A DNA stretch of 64,000 bases, from contig NZ_JQLY01000001.1 of NCBI RefSeq assembly GCF_000744455.1, forward strand, positions 2,262,501 through 2,326,500, written 5' to 3'. Origin of the DNA: Methanobacterium sp. SMA-27 (GTDB lineage Archaea > Methanobacteriota > Methanobacteria > Methanobacteriales > Methanobacteriaceae). The translations under genes were made by a program, and so were the position numbers. Positions 1 to 7,304 of the stretch are shown here, in pieces; position 1 is the first letter of the stretch, and each line of letters begins with the position of its first letter. The notes below the pieces were generated by a model that saw nothing but the letters and a program-made list of their open reading frames with translations, made no database searches and was not told the DNA's origin.

Positions 1-1
1 T

Positions 2-253
2 GCAGCCACTTTAAACAGGCTAAACCCCAACTGGGAAGAAAAAGAAATGAAAAATATGTTATACGACCATCTAAGACTAACCAAAGAAGAAACAATGGCC
101 AGAATAACCAAAGACTATACAAAAGACATATCTACTTATGATGAAATAGAAAAACAAGCAAGAATGATGGCAGATGGATTTTCCCACGGAATAATCATGC
201 AATTCCCTGAAAAATTCGAAATGAAGAAAAAACACTTCTGGCAACGAATGTAA
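2..253 (+). CDS. C-terminal end of an unrecognised protein (5' cut by window edge)
   Basis: The reading frame is open from base 2, so this is the last 83 residues of a longer protein whose start lies outside the window. The first methionine (base 47) has no ribosome site before it and lies inside the frame, so it is not the real start. The visible part is hydrophilic and probably helical, with motifs such as LNPNW, a charged segment around KDYTKDISTYDEIEKQA and a GIIMQFPEKF tail. No membrane segment or metal motif is visible. I do not recognise the family. The next gene is on the opposite strand, so the two converge over about 150 bp of AT-rich spacer. Confidence 0.6.
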   Translation, partial: AATLNRLNPNWEEKEMKNMLYDHLRLTKEETMARITKDYTKDISTYDEIEKQARMMADGFSHGIIMQFPEKFEMKKKHFWQRM

Positions 254-400
254 ACATAATTACTATTCTTAAAATCTTTTTTTTAAATTTCTATTTCTTT
301 CTAGTTTACTATTTTACAAAACTGAATAATAATGTTCGATATCTATAAAAAGTGTCATTTTCATTCTATAAAAAAAAGTATTAGAGAGTAAATTAAGAAT

Positions 401-739
401 TTATAATCTGCCCCTACCTCTGCCCCTACCTCCTATTAAAACTCCTATTACTCCACCTATTGCACCGATAATTGCAAGAATTATTATGTTACTTATACTT
501 GCTGCAACTCCAAATCCAATTAAAGCAAGTATGAATAATACTATTGCTGCAACGATACCAACAAGTGCCCCATTGACAGCTCCATTTATGTAGTCTCCTC
601 CTATCATATAACCAACATAAATTGTGGCTATTAAGAATCCTATGAATGCTCCCGATGGTGATATCAAACCAAGGATAAAACCAAGAATTATTGCAATTAC
701 TACTCCAATTATTACAGTATTCCATCGTACATAAACCAT
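401..739 (-). CDS. Glycine/alanine-rich small membrane protein, DUF5518-like
   Basis: This 112-residue protein has about four hydrophobic segments rich in Gly, Ala, Ile and Val, with repeated GALVGI and GAIGGVIGVLIGG patterns. It ends in a basic Gly-Arg tail (GGRGRGRGRL). The pattern resembles the DUF5518 membrane family common in Methanobacteriales, whose function is unknown. Translation most likely starts at 739 (MVYVRWN), because GGGAGTG lies just upstream; a longer frame from 781 has no such site. It is the last gene of a minus-strand run that includes a paralogue at 2776-3318. The family call is from pattern memory. A glycine-zipper-like membrane role is inference. Confidence 0.7.
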   Translation of the reverse strand: MVYVRWNTVIIGVVIAIILGFILGLISPSGAFIGFLIATIYVGYMIGGDYINGAVNGALVGIVAAIVLFILALIGFGVAASISNIIILAIIGAIGGVIGVLIGGRGRGRGRL

Positions 740-816
740 ATTCACACTCCCAATATTATTTGATAAGAAGATAGTAATCAATAAATTTTTAATAAATATT
801 CATTATCTTATAATTT

Positions 817-981
817 TTATCTTTTATTTTTACCTTCGGCTTCTTTAGCTTTCCCCTTCATTTCTCCTTTCATCTCTTTAGCTTTCCCTTTTATTTCTCC
901 TTCCATCTCTTTAGCTTTTCCTTTTATTTCTCCTTTCATTTCCTTTGCTTTTCCTTTCATTTCACCTGTTTTTTCACTCAT
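817..981 (-). CDS. CsbD-like miniature repeat protein (54 aa)
   Basis: This frame encodes 54 residues made almost entirely of an 11-residue repeat of the form GEIKGKAKEMK, repeated about four times, ending KEAEGKNKR. A strong ribosome site (GGAGGGA) sits just before the ATG at 981. The composition (Lys, Glu, Gly, Ala, Met; no Cys or aromatic residues) and the GKAKE core resemble CsbD-family small stress proteins of bacteria, whose biochemical role is not settled. It is predicted soluble, highly charged and either an amphipathic helix or disordered. It lies between the radical SAM gene and the DUF5518-like gene on the same strand, with spacers of 58 and 77 bp. Confidence 0.7.
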   Translation of the reverse strand: MSEKTGEMKGKAKEMKGEIKGKAKEMEGEIKGKAKEMKGEMKGKAKEAEGKNKR

Positions 982-1039
982 AAAAATCCCTCCATAATAT
1001 GTTTTACTTTCCTAATTCATAATATTATATTTATATTTT

Positions 1040-2488
1040 CTATTTTGATGATGTGTTGTTGTCTAGGTTTTGATACCAACCTTTACCGGTGCCTCCCATG
1101 AGTTTTGGAAGTATAAAACTTCGCATAACTGTTTTAAACATAACCTTGAACATATGCCGATGGTTCATGAGATAGCTTGGTCTTGCATAAAATTTTAAAT
1201 ATGCCATGGCCAGTTTTCTTTCAACCATATTTTTGTTTAAACCCATTTCATCATATTTTAAAACTGGTTTAAGTACAGTGTATTCATCCCAGTCATCATT
1301 GTCTATTAAATCTTTTTCTTTGAGTTCATTGTAGATAGGTGTTCCGGGGAATGGTGTTAGGATGGAATATTGTGAGTAGTCTGAGTCAAGTTTTGTTGAG
1401 AAATCTATGGTCTTATTCATATCTTCTTCGGTTTCTCCAGGATATCCTAATATAAAAGAGGTTAAAACTTCTAGATCCACATTTTTAGCACTTTTAACCG
1501 CATCTTCAGCTTGTTTTAATGTTATGCCTTTTTTCATAAGGTCCAATATACGCTGTGACCCCGATTCCACACCGTAATAGATTGTTTTTAATCCTGCACT
1601 TTTCATATTTTGAAGTAAATTCTGGTCTACACTGTCAACCCGTGATGATGCAACGAAGCTTAAATCTAGATCTCTGGCTTTGATTTCATTTGCTATATCG
1701 TTAGCTCTTCTTTTATTGAGCATGAATGTGTCATCCATGAATCCTATATCTCTTATTTGATATTGGTTTATTAATTCTTCAATTTCGTCCACGACGTTGT
1801 CTGGACTGCGTGATCGGAACTTTTTACCCATGATTAATGATGATGAACAGTAGTTACAGTTGTACACACAACCTCTGCTCGTAATTATCCCACCCGTCTG
1901 TTCTTTAGAAGCACCATATGAATCAAAAGGTACAAGATGTCTTGCCGGGAAAGGTAATGCGTCAAGATCTTTTATCAAAGGTCGTTTTTGTGTTGTTTTT
2001 ATATTTCCATTCATTAAATCCCTGTAAACAATTCCTTTTACCTCTTCAAGATCATTGATACTTTTGTTGGAATATTTGGCCAAATCCACAATTGTTTCCT
2101 CTCCCTCACCCATAACTACTACATCCAGATTTTCTGAACTCTTTAAGGTTTCAGATGGCATGAAAGTAGTGTGGGGTCCACCAATTACAGTTAATGAATT
2201 GGGTAGAATGTTTTTGATTAGTTCCACGTATTTCAATGCGCTTTTTATAGTAGATGTGGTTGCTGTAACACCTACAATTTGTGGATTGAGCTTTTCTGCC
2301 AGCTCAGAAACCTTTTCGTAGCCCATCTGAAGAAGATCATCATCTACAATTTTAACTGAGTAAGATTCTTTCTCAAGTGATGATGCCAAGTACATAAGAT
2401 TTGTAGGAGGGGTAATGAAACCAAGAGCATTCTTCAATGCATTCTCATCATAAGGATTTATAAGCAGTATATCAAATTTTTTATTCAT
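1040..2488 (-). CDS. B12-binding-domain radical SAM protein
   Basis: This 482-residue protein has an N-terminal Rossmann-like cobalamin-binding domain (about residues 1-140, starting [12 protein letters not shown] and containing VTATTST and VIGGPH) followed by a radical SAM core. The [4Fe-4S] motif is CxxxCxxC in GCVYNCNYC (near residues 206-213), and the GFMDDTF and YYGVESGSQ stretches are typical of the B12-dependent branch (HpnP/HpnJ, BchE types). Such enzymes methylate or rearrange lipids and other unactivated carbons. The substrate cannot be read from sequence. The start at 2488 follows an AAGGT site. Its neighbours are small membrane and stress-type proteins, so a membrane-lipid substrate is possible but is inference. 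Confidence 0.85.
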   Translation of the reverse strand: MNKKFDILLINPYDENALKNALGFITPPTNLMYLASSLEKESYSVKIVDDDLLQMGYEKVSELAEKLNPQIVGVTATTSTIKSALKYVELIKNILPNSLTVIGGPHTTFMPSETLKSSENLDVVVMGEGEETIVDLAKYSNKSINDLEEVKGIVYRDLMNGNIKTTQKRPLIKDLDALPFPARHLVPFDSYGASKEQTGGIITSRGCVYNCNYCSSSLIMGKKFRSRSPDNVVDEIEELINQYQIRDIGFMDDTFMLNKRRANDIANEIKARDLDLSFVASSRVDSVDQNLLQNMKSAGLKTIYYGVESGSQRILDLMKKGITLKQAEDAVKSAKNVDLEVLTSFILGYPGETEEDMNKTIDFSTKLDSDYSQYSILTPFPGTPIYNELKEKDLIDNDDWDEYTVLKPVLKYDEMGLNKNMVERKLAMAYLKFYARPSYLMNHRHMFKVMFKTVMRSFILPKLMGGTGKGWYQNLDNNTSSK

Positions 2489-2629
2489 TTTATACCTTTT
2501 TTAGTTATCAATCAAGAGCCTATCTGAAATTTATTAAACTTTTTTTCCATCATATCTGAAATTTTCTCTATGTTTATGGCATAAAAACAAAGGATAACTC
2601 TCGTTATCCCTAAAAAATCCTTAAAAATC

Positions 2630-2719
2630 TTAGTACAACCCTAATATCTTTAATAAGATTATTACTACTATTATGAATACAATGAGGCCTATCCAACTAG
2701 TCTGTCCTTTATTATCCAT
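2630..2719 (-). CDS. 29-residue single-helix membrane peptide
   Basis: A start codon at 2719 preceded by AGAGGAGTG opens a 29-residue frame. It has a polar N-terminus (MDNKGQTSW) and one hydrophobic helix rich in Ile, Val and Leu that ends LKILGLY. The protein at 3712-3798 has the same layout and the same I-I-V-V-I-I core with an ILL-x-x-LG ending, so the two are probably paralogues. Strong ribosome sites and conserved spacing support real genes. It sits between the radical SAM gene and the larger DUF5518-like gene. The function is unknown; tiny one-helix proteins often modulate membrane complexes or respond to envelope stress. Confidence 0.6.
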   Translation of the reverse strand: MDNKGQTSWIGLIVFIIVVIILLKILGLY

Positions 2720-2775
2720 TATATCACTCCTCTAAATTTCATCTTTTTAACTTATTTCATACATTAGTTATTATC

Positions 2776-3318
2776 TTAGTCTCTCCTATCTCTATCGTCC
2801 CTTCTATCATCTCTCCTATCTCTATCGTCCCTTCTATCATCTCTCCTATCTCTATCATCCCTTCTATCATCATCCCTTCTATCATCTCTTCGATCTCTAT
2901 CATCCCTTCGATCTCCGTCCCTTCGGCCGCCATAGTTTCTGCGGTTTCTGCGGTTTAATAATAATATTAGAGCGCCGATTAAACCGCCTATTGCGCCTGC
3001 GACTATTACAAGAATTAATTCTGGTGCTGAGTTTAATGGGACAAAGGTTGATAACTGTGAAGAGAATGCAGCTATCTGACCTTTAAATAAGCTTAGTATC
3101 CATAAGATTATTGCACCAGCAACACCCATAAGTGCCCCATTAATCACACCATCAATAATATCACCATAAGATATGTATCCAACTATTATACCTGCGATTA
3201 GAAAACCAAATATTGCAACTGGCAATCCAATAACTGATCCAACACCCAAAATTGACAACACTACAGTAATTATAATTGCCAAAATAAAACCTTCAACTAT
3301 AGCTCCAACACTTACCAT
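2776..3318 (-). CDS. DUF5518-like membrane protein with Arg-Asp repeat tail
   Basis: This 180-residue protein has a membrane part (about residues 1-120, four or five hydrophobic segments including GALMGVAGAIILWIL and GAIGGLIGALILLL) and a tail of about 60 residues made only of Arg, Asp, Gly, Asn and Tyr. The tail is a repeat of RDDRDRRDDR units. The membrane part resembles the shorter protein at 401-739, so both are assigned to the DUF5518-like group of unknown function. A GGGGAT site precedes the ATG at 3318. The tail is predicted disordered and polyampholytic; its DNA is a tandem repeat that could change length by slippage. Confidence 0.75.
   Translation of the reverse strand: MVSVGAIVEGFILAIIITVVLSILGVGSVIGLPVAIFGFLIAGIIVGYISYGDIIDGVINGALMGVAGAIILWILSLFKGQIAAFSSQLSTFVPLNSAPELILVIVAGAIGGLIGALILLLNRRNRRNYGGRRDGDRRDDRDRRDDRRDDDRRDDRDRRDDRRDDRDRRDDRRDDRDRRD
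2781..2930. repeat. Tandem 30-bp repeat coding for the Arg-Asp tail
   Basis: Three nearly perfect 30-bp units lie at 2781-2810, 2811-2840 and 2841-2870 (one mismatch in the third). Shorter degenerate units of the same CTCTATCATCCCTT type follow to about 2930. All are in frame with the minus-strand gene at 2776-3318. The unit length is a multiple of three, so gain or loss of a unit keeps the frame. Confidence 0.9.
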
Positions 3319-3393
3319 TCTATCCCCTTCAAAATTTTTTATTAATAATAAAAAAAATAATATATTAAATTTTCAGAACTGAAATTATATGGA

Positions 3394-3633
3394 TTATTCG
3401 GTCTTGAAAATTTTGCCTTTAATTAGAACACTATCTCCTATTGCTTCAATCTTTTCATAGGGTACTATTTTTTTATCGCCTAGGCCTATTTTTGCTGATA
3501 TTCCTGCTTCTTTTAAATGTATAGATGTTACGGTGTTGGTTTCAAAATCCCATTCTACATCCTTTACTATACCTATTTGGTCTCCAGATTCGTCTATAAC
3601 ATCTTTTCCAATCAATTCATCTGATATTTTCAT
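3394..3633 (-). CDS. PRC-barrel domain protein
   Basis: This 79-residue protein is a single PRC-barrel: a short beta-rich domain starting ISDELIGKDVIDESGDQIG, with the typical GxVxDVEWD stretch and a KIVPYEKIEAIGDSVLIKG end. PRC-barrels occur in RNA processing (RimM), photosynthetic reaction centres and many small archaeal proteins, some linked to cell division. The start at 3633 is chosen because GGAGAGTGG lies just upstream; the frame extends to a GTG at 3657 without a site. It is cytosolic by sequence. It belongs to the run of small membrane/stress genes on this strand. Confidence 0.8.
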   Translation of the reverse strand: MKISDELIGKDVIDESGDQIGIVKDVEWDFETNTVTSIHLKEAGISAKIGLGDKKIVPYEKIEAIGDSVLIKGKIFKTE

Positions 3634-3711
3634 ACTTTTCCACTCTCCAAATTTCACTTATCTAGATAATCCAATTTTCTCTATAATTGATTTAAGTCAG
3701 TATTTATCAGT

Positions 3712-3798
3712 TTAGAATATTCCTAATAATCTTAAAAGGATAATTAACACAATTATAACTACTATAATATATAACAGACTGGGTCTGCCTCCATTCAT
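3712..3798 (-). CDS. 28-residue single-helix membrane peptide
   Basis: The ATG at 3798 is preceded by GAGGTGAAAAT, a good archaeal ribosome site. The frame codes for MNGGRPS followed by one hydrophobic helix (LLYIIVVIIVLII) and LLRLLGIF. It matches the 29-residue protein at 2630-2719 in length, topology and several core positions. It is the first gene of the minus-strand run, about 80 bp ahead of the PRC-barrel gene. The function is unknown. Confidence 0.6.
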   Translation of the reverse strand: MNGGRPSLLYIIVVIIVLIILLRLLGIF

Positions 3799-4502
3799 AT
3801 TTTCACCTCTACGGTTGGTACATTAATCACAATCTAGTAACTAAAACAAATTCCAGATTCAATTTCATTTAATTGAAATGTATTTCCTGTATAACATTAT
3901 ATGTCAATCGTAATTGTTATAGATGTCTATATTTTCAATAAAGAATTGCTTTATTTTGATGGTATCATTTAAAAAGTCCCAAGTGAAAATGTTTTCAATA
4001 GTTAATTTAAAAGAAGTATTAAACGGTTGTTTAAATTAGTTTCAAGTGATTTTACAGATTATTTGATGACCTAATCTATGATTACTTAAGATATTATATA
4101 AACTATTGACTTTAATATAGTATTTTGCCTGCATACTAACTTAAATATGTACACAATAGATTGGGCGATTCCTAAATTTTGATGGATTTAATGTTGATTG
4201 ATAGCAGATTTTGCATGATATTTTACAATAAAAACTTAAAAATAATAATACTTTTTTTCAATTTCATACATCAATTTCATAGTATATCCATGCACTTTTA
4301 GACATGAGTATAACCATTTTATATAAAATTTAGATTTTCTTATTTATTTTTAAAATTGATTAATTTTTATTAGAATAAATTATTTAATTAAAAAATCAAT
4401 AATATTTTGGGAATTATTTTGAATAATACATTTAAAATTTTGATAATTATAAATTGTTTATGAATTTTTTTATAATTTAAATTATTATTGGAGGATTCAG
4501 AC
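3799..4502. other. AT-rich intergenic region of about 700 bp
   Basis: No frame with a believable ribosome site is visible. The region separates the minus-strand run ending at 3798 from the plus-strand gene at 4503, so it should hold divergent promoters. It contains the first copy of a 140-bp direct repeat (4181-4320) and long A/T runs, but no clear hairpin or gene. Confidence 0.5.
4181..4320. repeat. Direct repeat, copy A
   Basis: This stretch is similar along its whole length to 7168-7304. Shared blocks include GATGGATTTA, TAGCAGATTT, ACTTAAAAATAATAATAC, TTTTTTTCAATTTCATAC and ATGAGTATAACCATTTT. Read on the minus strand, its last bases spell the same NGYTH ending with a stop that closes the gene at 7283-8038. 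Copy A may therefore be the 3' end and downstream region of a lost paralogue of that gene. Confidence 0.75.
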
Positions 4503-4841
4503 ATGAGTAAAAAATTAGAATTTAGTGAAGAGGATGGATGGGAAGAAATAGAGGATATGGATGAATTTTTTACTTTTGAAAAGGTTGGAGATTCAGTGCA
4601 TGGAATATATATCTCTAAAGAAGTAAATGTTGGTAGAAATAAAGCAGATGTATATGTTCTAAAAACTGGACCGGTAGAACATAAGATCTTTGGAACAGTA
4701 GGACTTAAAAAGAAAATGGCAGATGTTCCAATAGGTTATGAAGTAGGAATAATATATGAAGGTGAAAAACCATCTACTCCACCAAAAAAACCATACAAAC
4801 TTTTTAGAGTATTCAAAAGACCAGCAACCGATGACAAATAG
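4503..4841 (+). CDS. Unknown small protein (112 aa), acidic N-terminus, possible OB-like fold
   Basis: The start at 4503 is chosen for the GGAGGA site a few bases upstream; a TTG at 4488 is the only longer option. The first 25 residues are strongly acidic (SEEDGWEEIEDMDEF). The rest looks like a compact beta-rich domain: HGIYISKEVNVG, DVYVLKTGP, KIFGTVGLKKKM and VPIGYEVGIIYEGEKP, ending in a basic YKLFRVFKRP. I do not recognise the family with confidence; the pattern is reminiscent of small nucleic-acid-binding proteins of mobile elements, but this is a guess. It stands alone in an AT-rich accessory stretch. Confidence 0.65.
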   Translation: MSKKLEFSEEDGWEEIEDMDEFFTFEKVGDSVHGIYISKEVNVGRNKADVYVLKTGPVEHKIFGTVGLKKKMADVPIGYEVGIIYEGEKPSTPPKKPYKLFRVFKRPATDDK

Positions 4842-4983
4842 AGAAATCATGTCTGATTGGTGTCAGTTGATTAATTCTCAGTAGCATTGCATAAATATAT
4901 ATAATATAACTCTGAACGAATACAATAATTGGATATTACTTATTTTAATATTTGACATTTACTCATAGCATTTGTATTTAAAT

Positions 4984-5109
4984 CTACACTTCAAACTGAT
5001 AGTAACAACTAGAACAAACATATTTTCTTTTAGTAGAATTTGAACTACCTTCACTTGTCATTAGACAATTAACTTCACATTTTGGACATTTTTTCCATTC
5101 TTTCTTCAT
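4984..5109 (-). CDS. 41-residue zinc-ribbon protein
   Basis: The frame starts with ATG at 5109 after a GGATGTG site and codes for MKKEWKKCPKC, a polar linker of about 23 residues and a second knuckle VCSSCYYQFEV. Two CxxC pairs define a small zinc ribbon. Such proteins bind nucleic acid or act as adaptors. It is directly downstream (28 bp) of another tiny zinc ribbon on the same strand, so the two are probably cotranscribed. No partner is visible nearby. Confidence 0.6.
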   Translation of the reverse strand: MKKEWKKCPKCEVNCLMTSEGSSNSTKRKYVCSSCYYQFEV

Positions 5110-5136
5110 AGTCACATCCTTATTATATATTCAAAA

Positions 5137-5307
5137 TTAAATTTTAAACCACTTTTTACATTCCGAACAATAGTATTCAGTAACAATGATAGTAAAGTAT
5201 ATCTTTTTCTTTGCTTCTGAATCTTTATCTTTTGAACGTACTGGATGGATGTAACGGTTTTTTTGACCTTCAAATCCACAATTGGGACATTTGATATTTT
5301 CAGTCAT
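5137..5307 (-). CDS. 56-residue zinc-ribbon protein
   Basis: Fifty-six residues start MTENIKCPNCGFEGQKNRY, followed by a charged linker and a second knuckle EYYCSECKKWFKI. The two CxxC pairs form a classic zinc ribbon. The ribosome site is weak: no GGAG is seen and the region before the ATG at 5307 is AT-rich. It is followed on the same strand by the 41-residue zinc ribbon. The function is unknown; nucleic-acid binding is likely from the fold. Confidence 0.6.
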   Translation of the reverse strand: MTENIKCPNCGFEGQKNRYIHPVRSKDKDSEAKKKIYFTIIVTEYYCSECKKWFKI

Positions 5308-5673
5308 TATATAAAATAGTTAGATAGAAACTATCTTATAATATTTACTATTTTATTTTGATTAAAAAGAGTTAATTAACATCTTAAAGCCTTTGAACAT
5401 GACTTATCAAATATTACACATTTAGCTTCATAAAAATTTTCAAACGTTCCTAAATGACCCATAAATGTCTTAATATCCGTCTCAAAGTCTTATTGCCCTG
5501 TGATATTTTTGATGATAGATTTATTAAAGATAAAAGATTTTGTGATAAAATTCACTAAAAACAAGTTGTTACTGCAAGTGTAAACAAATTATGTTATTCT
5601 AACTTATTAATACTTTCATTTTAAATTTATAGAAATTCCTATACATATTTAACCCAGTAAATTGTTCAATTAA
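5308..5673. other. AT-rich spacer without visible gene
   Basis: About 365 bp between two minus-strand genes. I see no frame with a start and ribosome site on either strand, no zinc motif and no obvious hairpin. It probably holds the promoter of the zinc-ribbon pair. Confidence 0.4.
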
Positions 5674-6015
5674 TTAGAGAGATATTTTGTTCATATATAT
5701 TACATTGTGGGCTTCGTAGAAGTTTCTGAATAGGTTTATTTTATACATGATTATTTCAACGGATTTATCAAGTTCTTTTGGCATGATTTTAACTGGGATT
5801 ATGATTGTAATTTCCATTGTCAATGTTTCTAAAATTTCATCATATTTAATTTCAAGTTTTGTAGAGTAATCGTTATCTGTATATAATTTGAATTTGTCTA
5901 ATTCTTCTTTTAGATAGGTGTATAATTCTTTGTTAACAGGGGTATCTTCGAATTTAAGAAAAATATGGGTAGATGTTTGGTTCTCATTTGTTTTAATATC
6001 GACAATTTTTATCAT
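5674..6015 (-). CDS. Unknown soluble protein (113 aa)
   Basis: A 113-residue protein starting MIKIVDIKTNENQTSTHIFLKF. It alternates predicted beta strands and helices, with a charged helix around KELYTYLKEELDKFK, a strand pair MEITIIIPVKIMP and an amphipathic C-terminal helix. It has no cysteines, signal peptide or membrane segment. I do not recognise the family. It is isolated on the minus strand between the zinc-ribbon pair and the broken response regulator, with no clear ribosome site before the ATG. Confidence 0.55.
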   Translation of the reverse strand: MIKIVDIKTNENQTSTHIFLKFEDTPVNKELYTYLKEELDKFKLYTDNDYSTKLEIKYDEILETLTMEITIIIPVKIMPKELDKSVEIIMYKINLFRNFYEAHNVIYMNKISL

Positions 6016-6214
6016 TTACATAATCTCCATAGTTATATATGAACTTAGAAATGAATATATTTATCGAAAATAAGAAAAATCAGAGTTTTAATTAAAAAAA
6101 TAGTACTGTTCGTTTGATATAAAACAAAAATATTATTTTTTAAGTAAGATATTTGGTATATTAAAAATAGATAGGGATATGTAAACAATATCATAACGAA
6201 TTATTAATTATTTA

Positions 6215-6600
6215 ATGGGGTCTTTTAGAACGGAAAATTCGAAGATCTTAATAGTAGAAGATGAAATTATAGTAGCAACAGATTTAAAACAACAATTAGA
6301 ACAGATAGGCTATAAAGTAGTAGGGATAGCAAGCAATGGAAAAGATGCAATAAAAAAAGTAAAGAAACAAATCCAGACTTAATATTCATAGACATAATGC
6401 TCCAAGGAGATATAGATGGAATAGAAACAGCAAAAATAATAACTAAACTATACAAAATTCCCCATATATACCTAACAGGCCTCCAAGATAATAAAACATG
6501 GGAACGATCAAAAACAAGCCTACCATCTAATTATATAAACAAACCATTTGACGAAGCAGAAATAAAAAATGCCATACACCAAGCCATATCCTTAAAATAA
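6215..6600 (+). pseudogene. Stand-alone response-regulator receiver domain broken by a frameshift
   Basis: Two frames together make one CheY-like receiver. The first (ATG at 6215) gives SKILIVEDEIIVATDLKQQL and then GYKVVGIASNGKDAIKKV, running into a stop at 6380-6382. The second frame picks up with ETNPDLIFIDIMLQGDIDG, containing the phospho-acceptor Asp, and continues through HIYLTGL (switch Thr) and INKPFDEAEI (conserved Lys) to a stop at 6598-6600. One base is missing near 6351-6363, where there is a run of seven A. Methanobacteria carry many such single-domain regulators paired with PAS histidine kinases, but no kinase lies here. It could be decay, a sequencing error in the A run or frameshifting. 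Confidence 0.75.
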
Positions 6601-6672
6601 GTTTAGGGAACCTCCCTAGAACTAAATGTCATCTTTCCACCAAAAACAGATAAAAAAAAATTTATAGTATTA

Positions 6673-6885
6673 TTAACCTATTTCTTTAATTGCCAGTTCA
6701 ATATCTACTGCTTTAACAGTTACTCTTCCAGCGTGTTTTGCAAGTAAAAGTGCTTGTTTGGAAATATCTTCTCCACATTCTTCTAAAACTTTTCCTAAAG
6801 CTTCTTTAGCATCCTCACTGATTCTTATATTTGCATCTGCATGTTTTATTATTCTTCCTATTGGAGCTATTGGTAGTTCATTCAT
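6673..6885 (-). CDS. Archaeal histone
   Basis: This 70-residue histone-fold protein begins [16 protein letters not shown], the signature N-terminus of HMf-type archaeal histones, and ends with [19 protein letters not shown]. It packs DNA as dimers that stack into hypernucleosomes. The start at 6885 is preferred because GGTGAT precedes it; an upstream ATG at 6897 would place that site inside the gene. The middle ([23 protein letters not shown]) includes a cysteine and several acidic residues, so it may be a divergent paralogue. It is monocistronic. Confidence 0.92.
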   Translation of the reverse strand: MNELPIAPIGRIIKHADANIRISEDAKEALGKVLEECGEDISKQALLLAKHAGRVTVKAVDIELAIKEIG

Positions 6886-7282
6886 ATTTATCACCATATA
6901 TAGTTAACAGCCTTATTTTATTTAAATACATTGAATTTTAATGGATTTTCTTAACGATATATACTTTTTATAAAGATTTAGTGACTTTTTATCACAAAAA
7001 CATGTTATAATAGTGTAAGTGTAAAAAAAAATATCAAAATTGTTATATTTTATCTGATGTTAAATATTCTAAAATTTGATAAGAAACAGAGATCATAATT
7101 TCATTTATTCAAACTTTCCTCAATTATTTTAATCTCCTCAGGTGAACAAACCGGACAGAGTCATATGATGGATTTAAATATTAATTGTTAGCAGATTTGT
7201 TAATGATTGTTTAAATAACTTAAAAATAATAATACTTTTTTTCAATTTCATACCTCAATTTAATAATATAATCCATGCATTT
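6886..7282. other. Intergenic region with repeat copy B and a short CxxC coding scrap
   Basis: No full gene is seen. The right part is repeat copy B. Just beside it, the minus strand around 7105-7163 reads LCPVCSPEEIKIIEESLNK and then stop. This looks like the end of a small protein with a CxxC knuckle, but it has a stop directly upstream and no start. The left part is AT-rich and should hold the histone promoter. Confidence 0.4.
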
Positions 7283-7304
7283 TTAGATATGAGTATAACC
7301 ATTT
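7168..7304. repeat. Direct repeat, copy B
   Basis: This is the partner of 4181-4320, with the same order of shared blocks and small insertions or deletions. Its right end overlaps the last codons of the minus-strand gene at 7283-8038 (NGYTHI and stop), and the rest is the region downstream of that gene. Confidence 0.75.

Noticed and set aside
817..981. A low-complexity tract that might be non-coding repeat DNA
   Set aside because: The frame has an ATG with a GGAGGGA site, a stop at the expected place and an 11-residue repeat at protein level, so I called it a gene.
2781..2930. Regular repeats that could suggest a CRISPR array
   Set aside because: Units are contiguous without unique spacers and stay in frame with the Arg-Asp tail of a protein, so this is a coding tandem repeat.
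5308..5673. Short open frames in the spacer before the zinc-ribbon pair
   Set aside because: None has a start with a ribosome site or a recognisable motif.
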